DNA of 64,000 nucleotides from Pachypanchax playfairii (taxonomy: Eukaryota; Chordata; Actinopteri; Cyprinodontiformes; Aplocheilidae). The DNA is taken from the NCBI GenBank assembly GCA_006937955.1, contig SSNP01000066.1, positions 2,185,273 through 2,249,272 on the forward strand. Reading direction: 5' to 3'. How positions within the stretch are numbered: the first letter of the stretch is position 1; the number at the start of each line of letters is the position of its first letter. Shown here one piece after another: positions 58,118-64,000 of the stretch. A program made the translations under genes and the position numbers. Below the pieces are notes generated by a model. The model ran no database searches. It was not told where the DNA came from and worked only from the letters and a program-made list of their open reading frames with translations.

Positions 58118-59464
58118 ATGCATGCGTGCAAAAGAGTGCATCACACTCCTTTGACACATTTTTTTCCCTGTAAATGCACTCTGCAGATGTCAGCCACCTC
58201 GCCTGGTAGCGACAAAGAGAGAAAAAGACTCCGGAGAAAGATAGTCAGTGAGGAAAAGGAGGGGAAGAAATACAAATGTGAATCTTTGCTCTGTGTCTCC
58301 GCTCTAGAAGTAGTCACATGGTAATGCTGGGGTGGGTCGGGGTGTTCAGGTTACAGACCCATGCTAAGGCTATTCGTCTCGGTTTGACTGTTTTATTTGA
58401 AATACTAGCATCTCTGTTGCCAAATGGGTCTGGGACTGATATCTTTGCGTCCCTTCACCGATTGGCTGCTCACATCAAGCAAGCCTACTTCCCTCCTCCT
58501 CTTTTTATTTTAATTTTTCCTCAGTGAAAACTTCTCCTATGTAAGTGAAAAGGGAGTACAAGGGTTTTAAAACCAGAAAAAAACATGGAGGCATGTAGAA
58601 ACAGAGAGAGAAAAGAGAAAAAGGACAAATGGAAAGAGATCCTGGCTTCAAAAAAACCTCTCGCCCAACATCAGGTGTGGATTTGAACACAGCTACACAT
58701 TTACCATCAGTCGTTTTGCTTGTGTAGGTGTCTGCATGGATCTTTACCGTGCACATTCAGTTTTCTAGAAGCCAGAGGAGGAGGGAAGCTCATAGATGAG
58801 CACCGTCTCGCTGCCAAACAGTCGATTTCCCCCCTCTCATTGTCCGCACTATACATCACAGACCCACCCTTCTCTTCTGACACAGTGACATGTGTCATTT
58901 ATCAAACGGGGTCTTGCCAGGTCCTCACATGTGTGTGTGGGACTGCAACCAGCCCAGCTTTTCCCCATCCCTGCTGGGGGACCAGGGAACAGGAAACGTG
59001 TTTGTAATAGTTTGTAGTATTAGTACAGCTAGTGTAAATTTCATTGTACGCTCACATTTTATATCAGAAATAAAAGTAGACTGTAACTCAAACCTCAAAC
59101 CGTTAATAATCATTCATGCACGTTTGTGTTTATGTGTCAATCTACCACGCCTCCTCCGTGGTCTCCAGTCTTGAGGTTTGCCAGGTCAGTCATGATGTCT
59201 TATCTAACACAGTAACACACATCCACACACACGCCCACACATGCATACACACTAACTCCCAACTGCCCAGATGTGTCCCCTCATGGGCTCCGGTAGCGCA
59301 GCCTCTCTTTTCACTTTCCTCCAATTCAAAGGCAGGTCTTATAGAAGATGGATGCTCCTTAAAGAAAGAGCTCGTTGATGGATATGATTCTGGTCACGTC
59401 ATTCATCAGTACTATGTTGTTTAGACTGGATAGCAACAAAGCTGTAACCTGAGCCACAGCATTA

Positions 59465-59468
<4 letters not shown>

Positions 59469-59509
<41 letters not shown>

Positions 59510-59514
59510 GTGTG
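59469..59514 (+). repeat. (GT)n microsatellite
   Basis: About 22 GT units with one C interruption. Confidence 0.9.
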
Positions 59515-60150
59515 AGCGAGAGAGAGGGAAAAGGAGAAAAAAAGAGAAACTACTGTCAGTGAAGGAGGACAAGTGGCACCATGGACATTCGGGGTCTTCA
59601 CAAACAGGAAACTGAGAATAAGTTTTGCAGCATATAAAACCTGAGTAATCATAATTAACAGTTTCAAACCCAAAGCTTTAAGTTTGATAAAATACATTTC
59701 TCTTTCACTCCATCTTTTCCAAAAATACTCACAGCTCATTCAGATTCAGATATCTTTAGGAAATCAGGTCACATTGTCCAAACTGACATACATTCCACAA
59801 TAAAGTGCTATTATTTTGTATGTACTGACACCTTTTTTGCAATTTTTTACACTAAAGTCTGTCAAATAAAGTTTACTCTGTCTTAGAAAAAAGTTTTTGT
59901 ATACGTGGAGCTGAGTTTGGCCTCAGATGATGTTTCTCTTGCCAACATTTGTTGGACACAGCAAATTATGAGACTTAAAAAAAATAAGAAAATAAAAACA
60001 AAGTTTAATACAAGTCATACTTCCTGACTTCTATAACCTGCTCTTCATCTCATACTTGTAGAAGCTGCATAAATACTATTTGAACATATTTAAAAATAAG
60101 TAAAAATTAATCTCAGATGTTTTTATCCAACATTTTATTTGGAGTAGCAA

Positions 60151-60203
<53 letters not shown>

Positions 60204-60222
60204 TTACTACTACTACTACTAC

Positions 60223-60253
<31 letters not shown>
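60151..60253 (+). repeat. (ACT)n then (AAT)n trinucleotide repeats
   Basis: About 24 ACT units with one ATT interruption pass directly into about ten AAT units. Confidence 0.95.
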
Positions 60254-60255
<2 letters not shown>

Positions 60256-60484
60256 ACCGTTATTGATAAAAGTGACTCATAATCATTTCTTTCTTAGAAA
60301 AAACATGATCAGTTTTTACATAAAATATTGAAATGAAGACACTGAACTAAAAGTAAGAGAAAGAAGTTTGGTGGCCCACAGTAAATCAAATAATTCATTA
60401 TTTGAAATATAAATATTTTGGGGTTTAGGATTTGCACCTTTTTCCTCCCCCCGTTCTCTTCAGGCTTCCTAGATTTCTATAGTA

Positions 60485-60715
60485 CCAAGGCAGACGTGGT
60501 GATTTATTGTGGCCATCCATCTCTTCCACTCATCCATCACTGGCCGGTTGCTAGGCAATCATGGCAGCAGCTGTTTGCTTTTGAGTTCGACGAAGGGGCC
60601 GTCAGTCAGCAGCGGCAGGTGAAAAGCATTACCAACACGCTGTTGTCACGCCGAATAATTAATCAAAGGCGGGAAAGATAATTAAAAAGATATGACCCTC
60701 GCTGATACTTTGGGT
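60485..60715. promoter_or_regulatory. Candidate intronic enhancer with an X-box
   Basis: The repeat-free block contains GTTGCTAGGCAAT at 60547-60559, an RFX-type X-box, and ATAATTAATCAAAGG near 60654 (homeodomain core overlapping a TCF-like CAAAG). Balanced composition sets it apart from the AT-rich neighbours. Confidence 0.4.
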
Positions 60716-61741
60716 ATGACCAGAAAAAAGAGAAGCTGGGGAGGACAAATAAAAGTATATAGATATATGTATATAGATATACATGTTTGCAGTAATATGC
60801 TCAAATTTATTCCAGTATTTTTGACATTCTGTCCACCTTTCTACAGGCTTGTGTTTGACCCCTTCTCTCCCTCCCTCAAACACTCACGGAGACGTGAAGG
60901 AGTTGAATGAGTGAGTGCTGATAAAACCCGTTCTGTTAGTCAGGAGCACTGTTCTAATTAATTTAAAGGAGATGCGCTGAACACACACATCTACACACAC
61001 ACAGCAGAAAGGATTTCAGAAAGGGTATGGTAGAAACCAACATGGATCCATCACACCCAGTAGCACTTATACAGATATATACAGAGACCAACTCTCTCCC
61101 AGTTTTGGGTTGATACATTTTTCTTTGACAATATACCTGCAAAGGAGACAAATAGGAGGAAAATAAAATGAGAAAACATCATGTGACCCTGTTTTAGAGT
61201 CTGTCTTAGCCAGTCAAAAAGCACTAAGCATCAGTATGTATCACTGAAGGTCCTTTCATGTAACAACATGGACAGGATTTGGATTAACTCTCAGCTTCTC
61301 TTCTTTTGTTGTTTTATGAGCTACTTCAGACCTTTAATCATTGTGTCTTTTTGATAGCTGGCACAAAAATCTGTTCATAAACTCATAAAGGCTGCAAGTG
61401 TGTTAGAGGAACGGACCCGATCCGAACAAAGTCACTCAGATGTTTGAATTTCTGCAGCTGAATCTGGATGAAATCGGGGAGTAAGAACTGATTACTGACC
61501 CAACTGTCATGTCTGTTTACCATTTAAGCTTGTAAGAGTTTGATGCAGTTGGTTTTAGTTGGTTTGACAAAATCATGTAGTCTGTGATCCCTCATCAGAC
61601 ACAGTTGTTAGGTGTATGATCCTCTTTCAGCTGTCATACTAAAATCTGCTGAAACCAGTTTGTTAATGTGTTAATTGTTTCATAATCTGCAAAGGTTGTG
61701 AAAGTGGTGTAGTTGAACTCAGCTTCAGTAGAGAAGTTTAA

Positions 61742-62305
61742 AGAGGCCCTTCCATTAAAAACGTTTTTTCTGAGGTTTCTGTTGAATATTTTAGCTCCAC
61801 AGGTGTTCTTACCTTCATAGTGGGTGTGAAAACAGGTCAACAACTTCTCTTTCAGTTTTAATCTCTCAAATTACACAGGTGGAGATAAAACCCGAGTCCG
61901 AACGGCCTGTATCTGTTTCATCACAACTCCTTTGTTCATTAGTATTCGGCAGCTCCCGCAGTTGAAACCACGTCTAGCATGCTGCTGGCTAAAAGCTGTT
62001 AGCATAACACGTAACAAACAGGAAGACACGACATCTGATGTTGCCATGCGCAGCGGGGCAGGAAACAGTATACCTTGCTCTCATAGGCTAGTTTGTTAGC
62101 CAATCAGAGTCCAGCAAATTTGAATAATGAATATGAACGAGCTGCTGACGAAGCCTGACGGAACCAGACGAATTTTGACGCAGATAGATTGAAAGGTCTG
62201 TTAATCAGTGTTTCCTGATTTTTTTTAGATATAAAATGTTTCATATTACTAGTTAATACTTAAGAAATAACCACAAAGTCCTGAAATTTGTATGAAATGG
62301 CCTCT
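61742..62305 (+). mobile_element. TTAA-flanked repeat family, copy 3 (full length)
   Basis: The 564-bp unit begins AGAGGCCCTTCCATT and ends ATGGCCTCT, with TTAA on both sides (61738-61741 and 62306-62309). It aligns along its whole length with 31739-32308, with scattered substitutions and small indels. It lies within tshz intron 1. Confidence 0.87.
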
Positions 62306-62628
62306 TTAACCATCTTTGGGTTCTTTTAGCAGTGGAGCTTGAACAAATCCAAAGCTCCACAGGTGGAATGAAGGAGCATCAGCAATGATGAACAAAATAC
62401 ACATTTTAGGCTTTAACCGCAAGTTTTTGTTTTAAGCTTCAGGTATGGCCTTCTAAGAAATAGATGTTTTATTTTTCTTTGAGGGTCTCTGAAAGTCTGA
62501 TGTCACATCTGGATACTTACATTTGTTATACTTGTCTGTATAACAGCAAATACTGATGACCTCCTTCTTGTGATATTCAAATTTAAATCTTCCCTAGTTA
62601 AACTTGGGAAAGTTTGAGTATTTTTTTT

Positions 62629-62661
62629 TAGTAGTAGTAGTAGTAGTAGTAGTAATAGTAG
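62629..62661 (+). repeat. (TAG)n microsatellite
   Basis: About ten TAG units with one TAA. Confidence 0.9.
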
Positions 62662-63399
62662 TTTTAAGCCAATCAAAAATCTGTTTTTTTATGTTGAATT
62701 ATTGCATTAATTAGAAAAAACTTCCTTCTTCTCCCAAAAAAGAAGTATTAAACGGACAGCAGCTATATATTAATAATATATAATATGTATCTAATGTTTA
62801 ACTTATTTATACATATTTAAATATACCATAGACACATACTGAGTACTCAGTGTTTCTCAGATCTCTGTTCTTGTGTGATTCTGTTGTGTCTGACTGTGTC
62901 TAACTGATGCCTTCGTATTGTACAAACATCTTTTCTTCTCCGCGTCACATCCTTGATCTACCAAGTACGATCTTGTTGTGGTGACATGCCCATTTTCTCA
63001 CCACCATTTGTTATACAGCACTAGCAAATTAGTGGAGCCAAATGTTCTGTGACATTTTGAAACGTTACAACTAAATAGGAAAGAAATGAACTCATGGAGA
63101 AAAACTGACCAACAAACTGCAAGACAGAAGGACGGCTGTTATTTTACATTTAGTGGGAGACTCATTTTTGGTTAAAGACCACAAGACTATTTTATTTATT
63201 TATTTTTTCTAGTTATGTTGTTAACTTATAGACAGAAGACTGAAGCTCCTATACTTAATTTGCATAACAAATTAGCTTAACATATTTTTTTCATGCTCAT
63301 TAAAAATGTTTTAACACAGCATGGAGAAAAATATGTTGTGAAGATTTAAAAAAATGAAAAAAAAATTAAGTGGTTCTCTCATATTTGTCTAAAAACATC

Positions 63400-63830
63400 A
63401 ACGAATCAAATGGTTCGGCCCAGAAGGAATGATTGGACAGTCTCGCCAGCCATACGGACCTCTGCATTTATTTGGCTTCTGTGCTCCTAAAAAACTGAGA
63501 CATATTACCGCAGCACACCACTGCTGGGAGTGTTCACCGCTCTACCATGTCACAGCAGGAGAAACAGCCGCCGGCTGGTTCCACGTCAGGTTCAGGACAA
63601 AGTAACAATTAATGTCAGTTGTTTGTTATTATATTGTTTTCACTTACCGGTGATTCCACCATGTTACGGTACTTGAATGAACTGCGGACCAGTGTCTTGC
63701 ACTCGGTCGTCTTCTGGGGCTACACGTGTTTCCAAACCTGGGGGGGGGTGGTGGTTTAGGAATTCTACCCGATGGGAGGGGCTGAGAGTTCTGTGACTTT
63801 GTTGACAGTCTAAGCTAGGTAATTTGAAAT
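63400..63830. other. GC-rich exon-like island, possible DNA-transposon remnant
   Basis: Composition rises in GC here. On the plus strand an ATG at 63547 opens MSQQEKQPPAGSTSGSGQ and is followed by GTAACA; on the minus strand ATGGTGGAATCACCG is followed by GTAAGTG near 63655. Paired short exons with donors resemble the promoter parts of DNA elements such as the one at 37262-37998. No terminal repeats could be fixed, so the nature is uncertain. Confidence 0.3.
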
Positions 63831-64000
63831 CAGGGATATCAGCTTTAAGCCATGTGGAAACTTGTCAACGGTCTGTTTTACATCGGTTTTTACAAATATT
63901 GTGTGGAATACAGTCATGTTTGCAATAGTTGTTTCTTTAATGGAATTCTCTTTACGCTGGATAAAAGAGGGTTCAAAGAGCCTCTGTCCTTGCAGTGTAT

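Larger units (their letters stand above)
48712..64000 (+). other. tshz: tshz intron 1 (3' end beyond window)
   Basis: The stretch after the donor holds no frame with teashirt zinc fingers or a homeodomain, so exon 2 lies further right. It contains microsatellites, one TTAA-flanked repeat, a possible DNA-element island at 63.4 kb, and several repeat-poor blocks listed separately. Transposon load is lower than in 0-38 kb, which suits a regulatory intron. Confidence 0.7.

Noticed and set aside
48712..64000. tshz exon 2 within the window
   Set aside because: No frame contains the TSHZ zinc-finger or homeodomain sequence; the longest intronic frames are microsatellite or chance readings.

Overview
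The window looks like teleost fish DNA, probably a percomorph. The evidence is a sushi-like Ty3/gypsy chromovirus, Tc1/mariner, piggyBac, PIF/Harbinger and Kolobok-like DNA elements, CR1/L2-type LINE tails with fish-type 3' ends, and abundant (CA)n and (GATA)n microsatellites. There are no bacterial-style operons, and long stretches carry no open frame.

The only host gene I can recognise is the first coding exon of a teashirt-family zinc-finger homeobox gene (tshz) at 48672-48711 on the plus strand. Its 13 codons read MPRRKQQAPRRAA and it ends in a GT donor. A GC/CpG-rich promoter-type domain (about 46.3-48.7 kb) precedes it. The leader appears to have a splice acceptor at 48240 and a four-codon upstream ORF at 48546. 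On the opposite strand, consensus splice signals outline a possible divergent transcript with an exon at 46808-46928. The rest of the window (48712-64000) reads as intron 1; the large zinc-finger exon 2 is not here.

Layout. 0-7.5 kb is a graveyard of retroelements: a nearly intact gypsy pol with its 3' LTR (1-3383) inserted into a piggyBac transposase gene (3384-4069, ending in GGG|TTAA), then three LINE remnants. 7.5-22.7 kb is low-complexity intergenic DNA with a tiny TA-flanked MITE, a TTAA-flanked repeat, two decayed gypsy copies (14.5 kb plus strand, 18.2-20.0 kb minus strand) and a PIF/Harbinger MITE (20347-20906). 22680-23334 is a solo LTR with a perfect 5-bp target duplication. 25.7-27.4 kb is a dead Tc1 copy broken by a 382-bp palindromic MITE and a hAT-like fragment. 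31.4-38.5 kb holds a long GATA-type tract, a second TTAA repeat, another dead Tc1 and a 737-bp Kolobok-like element that keeps an ORF exon with a splice donor. 38.5-46 kb shows little beyond microsatellites. The tshz intron holds a third TTAA repeat (61742-62305), microsatellites and several repeat-poor blocks that may be conserved regulatory DNA.

The most interesting non-gene signals are the TTAA-flanked families with AG...CT ends (three copies of one family plus the ORF-bearing element), the nested insertions, and the candidate head-to-head transcription at the tshz promoter. Family assignments come from recognising motifs by eye; no database search was run.
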